Shown: positions 9,308-18,781, numbered from the stretch's first letter. The stretch: 64,000 nucleotides of DNA from Lachnospiraceae bacterium AF51-6-b8A (GCA_027682585.1 JAQCZH010000002.1:186001-250000); one strand, 5' to 3'. A program made the numbers and translations. Notes: generated by a model from the letters alone, not told the origin.

Positions 9308-10168
9308 TCACAGCAGGTGCAGGTACTGCTCCACCGGAATCCCCCGGTATTTGTCAGCATTCTGAACATTCTCCGCAATCATTCGGCTGATCACTTGCAT
9401 TGTCTTATGCGCCGCCTGCTTTAAGTTCTCCTTCTGCATGGATTTCCCGATCAGAATCGAAAAGAAAATATCTCCTGTTCCCGGAAAACGCACATCTATC
9501 TCCTCATAGGGCAAACAGAAATATTCTTTCTGCTCAACATCATAACCCAGGCAACACATCCCCTCATTCATGGGGACAGAAGTAATAAGGACTGAGTCCG
9601 CTCCCAGCCTGCGCACGGATTCTACCAGTTCCTCTCCCTCTTCTTCCGAAATTCCTTCTGCCTGATACGAAATTCCAGTCAAAAGACAGGCCTCTGTATA
9701 GTTCGGTTTCACAAGGTCGGCTCCATCAATCAGACGCCTGCGATTTACAATAGCACTCTCTGAAATACCATGATAGAGACTGCCGTTATCCCCCATGATT
9801 GGATCCACAAAAACAGGTGTCCCCCTGGTCTTCTGCCTGGCGCAGAAGGCGGCAAGAATTTCCGCCTCCTCATCTGAGGCAATAAATCCAGTCGATATTG
9901 CCCCAAAGCTGAATCCCAATTCTTCCCAAACCGCCAATGTATTCTCAATATAATTCCTGGTGTCGAGAATCTCAAACCTTCCATAGTCCAGTGTATTTGA
10001 CACCAAAGCTGTCGGCAGCGTAAAGAGTTCAAAACCCATATGGGAGAGGATGGGAATCATGGCAGACAGGGCAACCTTGCCATAACCAGCCAGATCATTG
10101 ATCAGAAGAATCTGGTTCTTACTCTGATGATACATACTTGTTCTTTCTTCAGGATTTTTCATCTGCAA
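9308..10168 (-). CDS. Pyridoxal/pyridoxamine kinase (PfkB/ribokinase fold)
   Basis: Phosphorylates B6 vitamers in the pyridoxal 5'-phosphate salvage pathway. The N-terminus NDLAGYGKVALSAMIPIL, the ALVSNTLDY substrate region, VDPIMGDNG and VKPNYTEACLLTG, and the C-terminal anion hole RFPGTGDIF with its catalytic Asp identify it as PdxK/PdxY-type. The 286-residue length is typical. Three Met codons compete as start (10168, 10162, 10135) and none has a strong ribosome site. Clostridial paralogues often prefer pyridoxamine or pyridoxine, so the substrate is not assigned. Confidence 0.85.
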   Translation of the reverse strand: MQMKNPEERTSMYHQSKNQILLINDLAGYGKVALSAMIPILSHMGFELFTLPTALVSNTLDYGRFEILDTRNYIENTLAVWEELGFSFGAISTGFIASDEEAEILAAFCARQKTRGTPVFVDPIMGDNGSLYHGISESAIVNRRRLIDGADLVKPNYTEACLLTGISYQAEGISEEEGEELVESVRRLGADSVLITSVPMNEGMCCLGYDVEQKEYFCLPYEEIDVRFPGTGDIFFSILIGKSMQKENLKQAAHKTMQVISRMIAENVQNADKYRGIPVEQYLHLL

Positions 10169-10238
10169 TCACAAACTTTTTATCAATTATCTTCGGACAT
10201 TTCATATACAGAACCTTCACTCTGCCATGTTACACTTA

Positions 10239-11525
10239 TTATCTCTGATAGACCGGCGGCTCTGTCCTCGCCGCCCTGGCGAACTCCGCTCTCCTTAAGG
10301 TCACAAAATCCATATAAGTCACTCGGTGAAGCAGGTCACGGCAGGCATTGTAAATGGAGCCGAAATAGTCCCTGCATCCCTCCTCCGGTACATCAACAAT
10401 TACCAGATAGGACTGAGTCCCCTCTTCATCCGCCTTGAGTAAAAGGTCAATCATGGAAATTTCAGGATGTTTTTTGCCAAAGGCAACCAGACGCCTGCGA
10501 ATGGCCTCCACTTCTTCGCTCTCTGCGGGGTAACCCAGAAGGATCTTCTCATCCTTTTGGACTGTCCTGGACGCAACCCTGGCCTCTCCGAACTCGCCCT
10601 GATAGCCGGAAGAATTCACGATATTTGCAATGGTTTTTGGATCGACAACAAAAAATTTAGGACCGTAAGGATTCACGACGATGCTTTCTCCCTCCTCGAG
10701 CATATCCACCAGCTGAGGAAAATGCATGACCATGGTTTCTCTCTTCCAGTCATCACCGCATCGCCCGGCCATTTCTCTTAAAGCCATCCAATCGGTATAA
10801 ACCGGCAGGGCCGAACTTCCGTCATTCAAGCTGACCCGATAGACCCCAAAGGTCATCCCTGTTTCAAGCGTAACCTCCATGCCCTGGCCCTTTGGCATAC
10901 TGCCGTCCATGCGCACAGGAAGCAGATAATGACTCCGAATCAGTTCGCGGAAGAAAAGATTCCAAAAATCTTCCTCACGGCTGTGCCGATCAAAAACCTG
11001 GATCAGACCCAGCAGATATGGATTTTCTACCGCCTTGTTCACATCCACCTCGATCTGATAGGGAATATCGGTAATGACGGCATACTTCCAGTCAAGATCC
11101 AGGGCTTTCTTCCCGGAAAAATACAGTCTTGCCGTCCTGGTGTCAGCGCTGACGTCTCCCTTTTTCTCTAAGATCTCTACTTTTTCAATCACCGGATGGG
11201 CAATGTTGCCGTCGCGATACAGAACCGTCACCAGTTCACCTGCCTGAGCCTGGCCAATGAGGTCACCCTCGACATAGAATTTCTCTCCAGCAGCGATTTC
11301 CAATCTCTCCGCCATCAAAGTAAAGCGCTTGCTGCTCTCTTCCCCCGTCGCTGTCTGCGAAAGCAGTTCCTCTGCTCCTCCTCCGGCTGCCCGCGAGAAC
11401 GGTTTCTCCGTTCCTCCTCCGCTTGCCTGCAAGAATTGTCCCTGTGAAGCAGAGGCGTTTCTGTCCTCGTGCGATTGGCCTTTTCCCCCGTGAAAGAGTT
11501 CCTTCTTTAACTTATCAAAAAACAT
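10239..11525 (-). CDS. SseB-domain protein
   Basis: A 428-residue cytosolic protein. The first ~70 residues are a low-complexity Gly/Ser/Gln linker. Residues ~75-130 resemble a translation-factor domain-II-like beta barrel (GEKFYVEGDLIGQAQAGE). The second half matches the SseB N-terminal domain (GSSALPVYTDW and YGPKFFVVD) and the SseB C-terminal domain (about 340-410, ending MDFVTL). SseB was named for enhanced serine sensitivity in enterobacteria, and its biochemistry is unknown. A GAGG site precedes the start. Confidence 0.75.
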   Translation of the reverse strand: MFFDKLKKELFHGGKGQSHEDRNASASQGQFLQASGGGTEKPFSRAAGGGAEELLSQTATGEESSKRFTLMAERLEIAAGEKFYVEGDLIGQAQAGELVTVLYRDGNIAHPVIEKVEILEKKGDVSADTRTARLYFSGKKALDLDWKYAVITDIPYQIEVDVNKAVENPYLLGLIQVFDRHSREEDFWNLFFRELIRSHYLLPVRMDGSMPKGQGMEVTLETGMTFGVYRVSLNDGSSALPVYTDWMALREMAGRCGDDWKRETMVMHFPQLVDMLEEGESIVVNPYGPKFFVVDPKTIANIVNSSGYQGEFGEARVASRTVQKDEKILLGYPAESEEVEAIRRRLVAFGKKHPEISMIDLLLKADEEGTQSYLVIVDVPEEGCRDYFGSIYNACRDLLHRVTYMDFVTLRRAEFARAARTEPPVYQR

Positions 11526-11913
11526 CGTTCGTCCTCACCCATTCTCATATTACAGATACTCACATCACAAATCCGACTGACAGTATACGTACTCTTGCCC
11601 ATAGAGCCCCTTTATTAACCGCATTTATATCGGCAATCATGAATTCACCTCTTGAATACAGGCTCTGCAGGCCTTCCATGTCCATAAATAAACAGAGACT
11701 TCCGTTTCCATTTTACTATATTTTTGATCCGGCAAAGAGACCCTTTTGCACCCTCTTTTTGATCGAAACTCCAATTGCATTCCACCTCTCTACCGCATCT
11801 AAGCCACCACTCAAAATAGAGGTTCTCACTTGCCGCGGACAGAAAAACATATTATTCTTCAATTACCCTTTCGGGTGAGGTCGAGCGGCCGTTCTGCAAA
11901 TTGTGAGGCAAGC
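11526..11913. other. 388-bp divergent intergenic region
   Basis: Lies between the divergent SseB-domain gene and the small membrane protein gene. It must contain both promoters, but I see no convincing -35/-10 pair. A short ACCC-TTTC-GGGT hairpin sits at about 11868-11879. No coding signal was found. Confidence 0.4.
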
Positions 11914-12291
11914 ATGAAAAAGTATTTTCACCAATATACTCCCATTCTCGTTCTCCTGGGAATCGCCCTCTTCTTCTTTTTGACAGGAAGCGGTTTCGAT
12001 CTGATTTTAAAGGCAGTCTGGAATCATATATCCGGTTTTGAGATGGATGACATGGGGGGCTACACCCTCCTCTTTTCAACGCCATTGATCGCAGTCGGTT
12101 TCTTCTTCAGCCTCCTTCTGCTGGGACTCTCTCTGCTGCTTTTGATTGCGTCTGGCGTCACTTTCTGCGTCATAACTTTTGTGCACCTGTATCGGAACAG
12201 CCACGCATCACGGGCATCTGATGAAGAATTTCTAAAAAATGACAGAGACAGCACTTCGTCTCGTGAAGATCCAACACAGCAAAACCCGTAA
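11914..12291 (+). CDS. Small membrane protein of unknown function
   Basis: A 125-residue protein with two or three hydrophobic segments (about residues 9-28, 50-70 and 72-92), a short basic patch and a hydrophilic, acidic C-terminal tail. The start at 11914 is preferred because GTGAGGC lies just upstream and the protein begins directly before the first membrane helix. The frame extends upstream to another ATG at 11830 with no hydrophobic or ribosome-site support. It is one of few plus-strand genes in this region and converges on the ABC permease. Confidence 0.6.
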   Translation: MKKYFHQYTPILVLLGIALFFFLTGSGFDLILKAVWNHISGFEMDDMGGYTLLFSTPLIAVGFFFSLLLLGLSLLLLIASGVTFCVITFVHLYRNSHASRASDEEFLKNDRDSTSSREDPTQQNP

Positions 12292-12340
12292 AACATACGG
12301 ACATACCATAGAACACCCGAATCCGTTCAGGCACAGTAAT

Positions 12341-12368
12341 GGAGCGGGTTCCCCAGGGATCCCGCTCC
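12341..12368. terminator. GC-rich stem-loop between convergent genes
   Basis: GGAGCGGG at 12341-12348 pairs with CCCGCTCC at 12361-12368, extended by three more pairs after one mismatch. It lies between convergent genes but has no U-tract on either strand, so termination is a guess from position. Confidence 0.35.
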
Positions 12369-12419
12369 AACATGTAACATAGAGTCCTCCTTGTAATTTC
12401 TTCCGGAGCAAATCTCCTC

Positions 12420-15056
12420 TCAGACCACCTCTTCCTTCAGCGCGTCGATCAGATTCACTTTCGACACCTTTCTCTCCGCATACCGCATAGTAATCAAGAC
12501 CACGGCAAAGACGACTGCGACAGCGATCAGCATTGCCTGCCAGGGCAGGAAGAAGGATATCTGACGCAGGAACTCATTCTGTACAATCAGCCGATAGAGC
12601 AGATAGGAAATGCCGACGGAACAGGGCAGTCCCAATCCCAGCGCCCGTGCCCCGTAACCGATACATTCATAGGAAAGCATCCGAACCAGTTGTCTGCGGG
12701 ACATGCCAACCGAGCGAAGCATGGCAAGCTCCCGCTGCCGCAGGATAATCCCCGTCGACATGATGTTAAAGACATTGGTGATGGCGATCAGGGAAATCAG
12801 GATGATGAACCCGTAGGCGAATACCTTGATGACCAGAATCGTCGCCTGCGTGGTCTGCGCATTCGCAAGACGGTCATAAACAGAGCCGCGATAGCCAAGC
12901 AGCTTCCCCTCCATCTTCTCCAGTTCTTCTACGGTCTTGCTGTGATCTCTTGTCTGAAAGGCCAGAGTAACGCCCCCACTTCCATTGTCCGTATTCCCCC
13001 TGCCCAGGACAGCTTCCATGGCAGACACCGGATAATATATGCCGTTGATATCCCGCTCAAACCAGAAACCTTTCGTGATCCCCGCTCCGATGGTCAAAGA
13101 CAGAAGATCAGAACGTAGCTCCTCTCCTTCCAGGTTCATCATTCGTCTGCCTGAGATCTGCAGTGGGAATGCCTCTTTTTTCATCAATGGCGGCATCTCC
13201 TCTCCCTTAACATCCTTGAGATAGAAGCGGTTTAAAAGCAGACCCCTGGGAGCGGAAGTATTCATATACTCCTCTTGGGACAGGCCGTTTTCCTTGAGCA
13301 ATTGGGAAAAAGACTTGTCATCTATGAAGTTCAGCTGGCTATTAAATTCATATGGATCTTTTGGTTCATTCGCCTGCCCCTGCTGTCCATTTGCCTGCGG
13401 CTCCTGCCCATTCATCGACTTCTTCTGATAATCCTCACTGAAATTGGCCCGATCCGCACTGAAGCTGCTGATATTCTGCGGGCTCAGCTTAGCCGCAAAT
13501 CCGGTAACTCCCTCAATTTCCCGGTACTGTTTCCAAAGATCTGCCGTCTGCGGCGTCATATGATCCACAGAGTAGAAATAGAACACGTCCGGACCATTTC
13601 CTGCCTCCTGATCCGTCACTTGGATCAAGTAGGCAGAATAGGCAGAAGCCGATACGAAGATCACCACACTGGAAAAGAGGGCCAGAACGCAGGTCCGGCT
13701 CCGTCTGCGATTGCGCCGATAATTCTTCTTAGCCATCATAGCTGCAAAATTATGATGAAACATTTGCCCGGTCTTCAGGTCTTTCGCTTTTAGCTCCATA
13801 TCCCGGCTCTGTCGAATCGCCTCTATCGGCGACAGGGCAACCGCCCGTCGGGCCGGCAGTATAGCGGACACGAGAACTGTGAGCAGACAGATGAGAGCAG
13901 ACAGGGCAATCCCTGCTCCTGACAGGACCATATGAATGCGAACCGGTGTACTCATAACGAAACGAGAAATCAGGTCCTGCAAAAAATGAAGGGTCAGACC
14001 GATTCCAAGGCATCCGATGACAATTCCGGACAGGATACCGACCAGAGACAGAATTCCCGCCTCATAAAAAACAGATGCCCGGATCTGCCTTCTGGTTGCT
14101 CCGATCGACCGAAGCATGCCGTACTTTCGGGTGCGCTCACTCAAAGAGATAGAGAAGGCATGATAAATCAGTGAAAATGATCCAAAAACAACCATTACAA
14201 GAAGAACAATCACAAATCCATAGAGCATGATCCGCCAGCTCTCTTTGCCGATCACCCCATAGAATTGAAGAAGATTCTTGTGTATTTTCGCCTTTTTTAA
14301 CAGATCCGGATGCTCATTCATCCAGGCATGAATCTTCTCCGGCTGACGGATGGTAAGAGCTACCGTATATCTTCCGTCTCCGGCAGCTCTACAGGTCAGG
14401 GCCGTATAACCCGGACAGGAATAGGTTTCCAGATCTGCAGAGGGTCTCTTGTAAAAGCCGACCACCTGGTAGGTCTGCTCATGAAGATCAACCAGCTTTT
14501 CCTCTGCTTCATCCGCATCCTCCCCCTCTTCCCTGTGACCAAGCGCCGCATTGGCCATGGGTCTCTGCCCCTTCACGCTTCTTGTCCCGACCTGCAGGGT
14601 CAGAGCATCCCCCAGCTGATATTTGACGCCTCCCTGCTTCTCCAGGTGCTCCGGCAGCAGGATCTGGTCCGCCTTATCCGGCATCCTTCCCTCTGTCAGG
14701 TGCAGGGCGATCAGATCCTTCAAGTTGTCTTCTGCTGACTGTATGTACAGGTAAGGCTTCTCATCATTGGTCGAATGAATATTGGCCCAGCCAACCTCTG
14801 TGATGCGGCTGTACTGCTTCACTCCATCCAATTGACTCAGACGCTCTGCCTCCTGGGCACTCAAATCTGACCGAATGAGGTCATAACTTCCGTTTTTCTC
14901 TATCTCCACCTCCCGCAGATAGCAAACTCCGCTGACGGCTCCCTCAATCACTGCCGTAAGCAGGGACATGGAAAGAGCGATACCGACAATTGTAGCTGCC
15001 GTTCGCATTCGATTCGCCCGCAGAAATTTCCAGACCAGTTGACGAAAGATTCTCAT
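12420..15056 (-). CDS. ABC transporter permease with two FtsX domains
   Basis: An 878-residue permease of the MacB/FtsX-type VII superfamily. One helix lies near residue 20, followed by an extracellular region, a first FtsX block of three helices (about 280-400), a helix at about 455-475, a large second extracellular region (about 475-730) and a final FtsX block of three helices (730-870). The repeated RSIGATRRQIRAS and RSVGMSRRQLVRM motifs are the coupling regions of the two FtsX halves. It starts 3 nt after the ATPase stop (GGAGGTAGGAC site), forming an exporter with that gene. The adjacent two-component system suggests an inducible envelope-stress or peptide-export function, by analogy with Bce-like modules; the substrate is unknown. 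Confidence 0.85.
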   Translation of the reverse strand: MRIFRQLVWKFLRANRMRTAATIVGIALSMSLLTAVIEGAVSGVCYLREVEIEKNGSYDLIRSDLSAQEAERLSQLDGVKQYSRITEVGWANIHSTNDEKPYLYIQSAEDNLKDLIALHLTEGRMPDKADQILLPEHLEKQGGVKYQLGDALTLQVGTRSVKGQRPMANAALGHREEGEDADEAEEKLVDLHEQTYQVVGFYKRPSADLETYSCPGYTALTCRAAGDGRYTVALTIRQPEKIHAWMNEHPDLLKKAKIHKNLLQFYGVIGKESWRIMLYGFVIVLLVMVVFGSFSLIYHAFSISLSERTRKYGMLRSIGATRRQIRASVFYEAGILSLVGILSGIVIGCLGIGLTLHFLQDLISRFVMSTPVRIHMVLSGAGIALSALICLLTVLVSAILPARRAVALSPIEAIRQSRDMELKAKDLKTGQMFHHNFAAMMAKKNYRRNRRRSRTCVLALFSSVVIFVSASAYSAYLIQVTDQEAGNGPDVFYFYSVDHMTPQTADLWKQYREIEGVTGFAAKLSPQNISSFSADRANFSEDYQKKSMNGQEPQANGQQGQANEPKDPYEFNSQLNFIDDKSFSQLLKENGLSQEEYMNTSAPRGLLLNRFYLKDVKGEEMPPLMKKEAFPLQISGRRMMNLEGEELRSDLLSLTIGAGITKGFWFERDINGIYYPVSAMEAVLGRGNTDNGSGGVTLAFQTRDHSKTVEELEKMEGKLLGYRGSVYDRLANAQTTQATILVIKVFAYGFIILISLIAITNVFNIMSTGIILRQRELAMLRSVGMSRRQLVRMLSYECIGYGARALGLGLPCSVGISYLLYRLIVQNEFLRQISFFLPWQAMLIAVAVVFAVVLITMRYAERKVSKVNLIDALKEEVV

Positions 15057-15059
15057 GTC

Positions 15060-15743
15060 CTACCTCCTTAATATCTCATCCCTTACAATACGGCCATCTT
15101 CAATCGAGAGCATACGGTCCGCCTGCAGGGCAATATTCTCATCATGGGTAATGACAATTAAGGTCTGCTGAAAACGACGATTCGATTCCCTTAAGAGGGT
15201 AACAATCTCCTGGCTCCTGGTAGAGTCCAGATTTCCGGTGGGTTCATCGGCCAAAACGAGGGCGGGCGAGGTAAGCAGGGCTCTTCCGATGGATACGCGC
15301 TGTTCCTGGCCTCCGGACAGCTGATTTGGCAGGTTGAGGCGTCTTTCTTCCAGACCAAGATTGTGGATCATTTCTTCCAGGGCCTTGGGATCCGGCTTAC
15401 GTCCGTCCATCAGAAGGGGGAGACTGATATTTTCCTCCACATCTAATTCCGGGATCAGATTATAAAACTGGTAGATCAGGCCTACCTGTCTGCGCCGGAA
15501 AATGGCCAGCTGCTCGTCATTTCTGGCATAGACATCCTGTCCGTTGAGAAAAACCTTTCCCCCGGTCGGTCGATCCACACCGCCGAGGATGTGCAAAAGG
15601 GTCGATTTCCCGGATCCGGAAGGGCCAATAATACTGACAAACTGTCCCTTGGCAACAGAGAAGGACACTCCATCCAAGGCCTTCACCTGTTGATTTCCTT
15701 TTCCATAGATCTTGGAAAGATTTTCAACGCGAAGAATCTCCAT
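15060..15743 (-). CDS. ABC transporter ATP-binding protein (MacB/LolD type)
   Basis: The energising subunit of the FtsX exporter. It has Walker [10 protein letters not shown] at residues 40-48, a signature [15 protein letters not shown], Walker [13 protein letters not shown] and the H-loop VITHD. The start at 15743 follows AAAGGAGAAATAT; the longer ORF from 15791 adds 16 residues with no ribosome site. The signature has Glu-Gln where most members have Gln-Gln. It is transcribed with the permease from the promoter at 15805-15874. Confidence 0.9.
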   Translation of the reverse strand: MEILRVENLSKIYGKGNQQVKALDGVSFSVAKGQFVSIIGPSGSGKSTLLHILGGVDRPTGGKVFLNGQDVYARNDEQLAIFRRRQVGLIYQFYNLIPELDVEENISLPLLMDGRKPDPKALEEMIHNLGLEERRLNLPNQLSGGQEQRVSIGRALLTSPALVLADEPTGNLDSTRSQEIVTLLRESNRRFQQTLIVITHDENIALQADRMLSIEDGRIVRDEILRR

Positions 15744-15804
15744 ATATTTCTCCTTTCCTGCGATTGCAATCGCTCTGAATCTCTGTATCATGCTTTCTGT
15801 ATTC

Positions 15805-15874
15805 AGTATAGAAACGCAAAATGACAGGTCGGTGACAGAAAACCAACGAATTTTCTGTCACTGATCTGTCATTT
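15805..15874 (-). promoter_or_regulatory. Long inverted repeat over the promoter of the ABC exporter
   Basis: The arms 15819-15842 and 15851-15874 are 24 nt each and match at 22 positions around an 8-nt centre. Each arm contains two TGACAG half-sites in the same orientation. On the minus strand a -10 TATACT lies at 15810-15805, about 8 nt past the inner arm, with a poor -35 inside the repeat. That is the arrangement expected for a promoter activated by a response regulator. The regulator encoded at 17047-17742 is the natural candidate. Confidence 0.65.
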
Positions 15875-15970
15875 CCCCGCAGTTCGCAGGCAACTGTTAG
15901 AAATCTTCCACCGCAGAAGACTGACACAGAAAGGTCTTAACTTGTAAAAGCACAATAAGAGCCTGACTTA

Positions 15971-17050
15971 TCAAATAACCTGCTTATAAAACCGGATCGT
16001 AAACATCGCGCCGCCGCCTTTTTCCTTCGAAATATTTTCAGCCTTAACAGTGCCGTTCTGGGCGAGAATAATCTCCCTGGCCAGGGCCAGTCCGATACCG
16101 ACGCTCTGGGGCGAGGCATTCTTTCCCCGATAAAAGCGGTCGAAAATCCGCGACTGATCCTCTAAAGAGAAGCCCTCCCCCTGATCCTGAATGACGATTC
16201 TGGCCGCAATGGGAGAATCCTCAATGGACACACAGATCTCTTTTCCCTCCGGCGTGTGCTCCATACAATTCTTTAAAATATTGCCGACCGCCTCAAGACT
16301 CCAATCCATATCCCCGATAAAACTGCCATCACCCGCAATGACCAGTTTCTGTCCCTTGAGTTCCATGGGAATGCGAAGGGGCTCTGCTGCCCTTGTAAGC
16401 ATTTCCCTCAGCAGAACAGGCTCTCTCTTGAACTGCACTGTCCCCGAGTCCAATTTGGCCAACTTGAGCATGGCCTCCACCAGATACTCCATGCGCAGGA
16501 GGCAGCGTCTCATCTCATGCATTTGACGGCTGCTGGATTCCATAGCACTTTCATTCTGATCCTGCATGAGATCCATATTCATCTTTCGATTCCCCCTCAT
16601 CAAAAGATCCATATTCAGATTCAGGGCGGTCAGCGGCGTCCTCAACTGATGGGCGATATCCGCCAGAGCCCGGCTCATCTTCTGCTTCTCGATCTTTTTC
16701 TGATCCAGCTCGGTTCGAAGCTGCACCGCCATCTTCTCCAGTTCTCCTGTCAGAATCGCAAAGGCTCCCTCCTCGGAACTATCAATAGACAGACTTGATT
16801 CCCCCCGCAGAGTTCGGTCAACCAGATCACTCAGACCGGCCAGTTCCTTATCGATAGCCCGCGCATAGTGATACCAGACAAAGATCAGGGCAAGATCTCC
16901 CAAAAGCGCCAAAAGTCCAGGGAAGAAACTTCTGCTGACCAGACAGATAACAAGCAGGCTGATGGCGGATATCAGCAGCATCAGGCAGAAAGATTTTCGA
17001 TTGCGTCTCCCCCGAAGGGCAAACGGGAACTCTCTTACTTCTCTCATCAT
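15971..17050 (-). CDS. Sensor histidine kinase
   Basis: A 359-residue membrane kinase. Two closely spaced hydrophobic segments (about 22-40 and 42-60) leave almost no extracellular loop, which is typical of intramembrane-sensing kinases that read the state of a partner ABC transporter. The dimerisation box is DIAHQLRTP with phospho-accepting His134. The N box is NILKNCMEHT, the G1 box DQGEGF and the F box FDRFYRG. Its start overlaps the response regulator stop by 4 nt (ATGA), so the two are translationally coupled. It lies directly upstream of the ABC operon on the same strand. Confidence 0.9.
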   Translation of the reverse strand: MMREVREFPFALRGRRNRKSFCLMLLISAISLLVICLVSRSFFPGLLALLGDLALIFVWYHYARAIDKELAGLSDLVDRTLRGESSLSIDSSEEGAFAILTGELEKMAVQLRTELDQKKIEKQKMSRALADIAHQLRTPLTALNLNMDLLMRGNRKMNMDLMQDQNESAMESSSRQMHEMRRCLLRMEYLVEAMLKLAKLDSGTVQFKREPVLLREMLTRAAEPLRIPMELKGQKLVIAGDGSFIGDMDWSLEAVGNILKNCMEHTPEGKEICVSIEDSPIAARIVIQDQGEGFSLEDQSRIFDRFYRGKNASPQSVGIGLALAREIILAQNGTVKAENISKEKGGGAMFTIRFYKQVI

Positions 17051-17742
17051 TTCCCCCCAGCCGATTCCGTGGAGCCATCCATGCGATATCCCAGTCCCCG
17101 CACCGTTCTGATCATGGTCGGGTTCTGCGGATCACTCTCAATCTTCTCCCGCAACCGTTTGATATAGACCGAAAGCGTATTGTCATTGACATAATCGCCG
17201 GCAAAATCCCAGGCCGCCTCTAAGAGCTGACTGCGCGAGAGAATCCTGCCCCGATTCTCCAGAAAAATACCCAGAAGCCGGTATTCCATGGCCGACAAGC
17301 TAAGCTCCTGCTCTCCCTTGAAGACGCGGCCGCTGTCAAGATCGACGCGAAGATCCTGAACTCGTTCCATATTTGACTGTCTCTTGGCATGACGAAGCGC
17401 ATTTCGGATGCGGGAGACCAGCTCCCGGGGACGGAAGGGCTTGGCAATATAATCCTCTGCACCCAGGTCAAAGCCCGTCACCACGCTGTTCTCATCCCCG
17501 GAGGCAGTCAGAAAAATGACCGGCGTCTGATAGTCTCTCTTGACCACGTTGCAGACGGAATAGCCGCTGCCATCCGGAAGCGTAATATCCAAAAGAACCA
17601 GATCATACGGCCTCTCCTGTAATTTTTGCAACGCCTCCTCCTGCCCCCCGGCAGAAGTCACCTGCATCTCCTGCCCCCGCAAAAAATCTTCCAGAGATTT
17701 TACAATCGCCGGATCATCCTCCACAATCAAGACATGTATCAT
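17047..17742 (-). CDS. OmpR/PhoB-family response regulator
   Basis: A 231-residue transcription factor with a receiver domain (Asp9-Asp10, phospho-acceptor Asp52 in LLDITLPDG, Lys101 in YIAKPFRP) and a C-terminal winged helix (about 130-225, ending VRGLGYRMD). Coupled to the histidine kinase. It likely binds the inverted repeat upstream of the ABC exporter 1.2 kb downstream. Confidence 0.92.
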   Translation of the reverse strand: MIHVLIVEDDPAIVKSLEDFLRGQEMQVTSAGGQEEALQKLQERPYDLVLLDITLPDGSGYSVCNVVKRDYQTPVIFLTASGDENSVVTGFDLGAEDYIAKPFRPRELVSRIRNALRHAKRQSNMERVQDLRVDLDSGRVFKGEQELSLSAMEYRLLGIFLENRGRILSRSQLLEAAWDFAGDYVNDNTLSVYIKRLREKIESDPQNPTMIRTVRGLGYRMDGSTESAGGK

Positions 17743-17862
17743 TTCATTCCCCTGCTTCCCTCATAAATCACTTCATGAAATCGATCCCTCACCGCTCCTC
17801 ATACGTTTTCTCCCATTTTCCAGCCTGGTATGCGTCAAATCTATCTGATTTCCAATCCCCCG

Positions 17863-17915
17863 GACTCATAAATCCAATTTCGTGTAATCAGACTCATAAA
17901 TCCAGTTTCATGTAA
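17863..17915. repeat. 25-bp direct repeat duplicating the end of the GNAT gene
   Basis: 17863-17887 and 17891-17915 match at 23 of 25 positions. The second copy contains the last codons and stop of the acetyltransferase gene. The first repeats them just past the stop, and would encode Y-T-K-L-D-L-stop against Y-M-K-L-D-L-stop. Confidence 0.75.
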
Positions 17916-18376
17916 ATAGAAGTATCCATAGGGCTGTTGTTATAGCTTTCAATCTCATAGAAACCATACTTCTGGTAAAGATGAATCGCACTCTGCAGAA
18001 AGGGAAGAGTGTCTAACAACATATTCTGATACCCGATCTCGCGCGCGTCCTGAATCAGTGTTTTCAGCAAAAATTCACTCAGCTTTCTCCCCCTGAATTC
18101 CGGCCTGATATAAAGACGTTTCATCTCACAGCTGCCATCGTCTATTTTTCGCAGACCGATACAGCCTGCGATTACCCCATCGCAATAAAGCAGATACAGC
18201 CTTCCCTCCGGCATACCGTATTTTTCTTTTAAATGCCCTGTTTCTTCTTCATAATTCTGAAGATCCAGATATTCCTGAAAAGAGGGATCATTTGCAACCA
18301 ACATATTGGTGTACTCTTCAAACAGGACTCTTACTTCTTCCGGTCGGTCATATCCATATACAATCTCTATATTCAC
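17894..18376 (-). CDS. GNAT-family N-acetyltransferase
   Basis: A GNAT fold with the acetyl-CoA pyrophosphate-binding segment RPEFRGRKLSEFLL, CEMKRLYI before it, and the C-terminal LYQKYGFYEI strand-turn. I prefer a GTG start at 18376, giving a 160-residue protein beginning (M)NIEIVYGY, because AAGGAAAGGG lies 10 nt upstream and relatives start there. An in-frame ATG at 18469 would add 31 acidic, low-complexity residues. The substrate is unknown. Its last codons are partly duplicated downstream. Confidence 0.8.
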   Translation of the reverse strand: MNIEIVYGYDRPEEVRVLFEEYTNMLVANDPSFQEYLDLQNYEEETGHLKEKYGMPEGRLYLLYCDGVIAGCIGLRKIDDGSCEMKRLYIRPEFRGRKLSEFLLKTLIQDAREIGYQNMLLDTLPFLQSAIHLYQKYGFYEIESYNNSPMDTSIYMKLDL

Positions 18377-18635
18377 GCGATTCGTACCCTTTCCTTCTTC
18401 GTCTGAATCATCTTCCCTGCTCCCCAGCTCTTTATCCCATATCATCAACAGACCATCACTTACTGTCATCCATTCACTCGACAGATTCTGAAATCAATTT
18501 CTCATCCATAACATCACTCGTATCCTTCTTCAAATGCATCTTAGCACAAAATTGGGGCATCTTGGCATAAGCTGCGAGACAGGTTCATTCTTCCTGTATG
18601 ATCGCATTATCAGGAGAGAAAAAGGAGCAGCTGAC

Positions 18636-18743
18636 ATGAAGGTCCGCGTTGAAATAGGCGAACAACATCCCCCCCTATGCGATCATCTACACAGATCGCA
18701 TGACAGACGACATACAGAAGATGATTGATCTGCCACGAAAAAA
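18636..18743 (+). pseudogene. Remnant of a LytTR-family regulator (N-terminus only)
   Basis: A strong ribosome site (AAAGGAGCAGCTGAC) precedes ATG 18636, and the peptide MKVRVEIGEQHPP matches the N-terminus of small stand-alone LytTR DNA-binding proteins. A run of seven C at 18669-18675 shifts the frame. With six C the reading continues YAIIYTDRMTDDIQKMIDL, which is the expected continuation. The coding signal then stops at the terminator at 18738-18781, so the DNA-binding domain is gone. Confidence 0.6.
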
Positions 18744-18781
18744 GACCGCTTGTGGCTTCTTTAAAGCTGCCACAAGCGGTC
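18738..18781 (-). terminator. Strong rho-independent terminator
   Basis: Perfect 13-bp arms at 18744-18756 and 18769-18781 enclose a 12-nt loop. On the minus strand six T follow at 18743-18738. It terminates the gene at 18846-19811. Confidence 0.9.
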
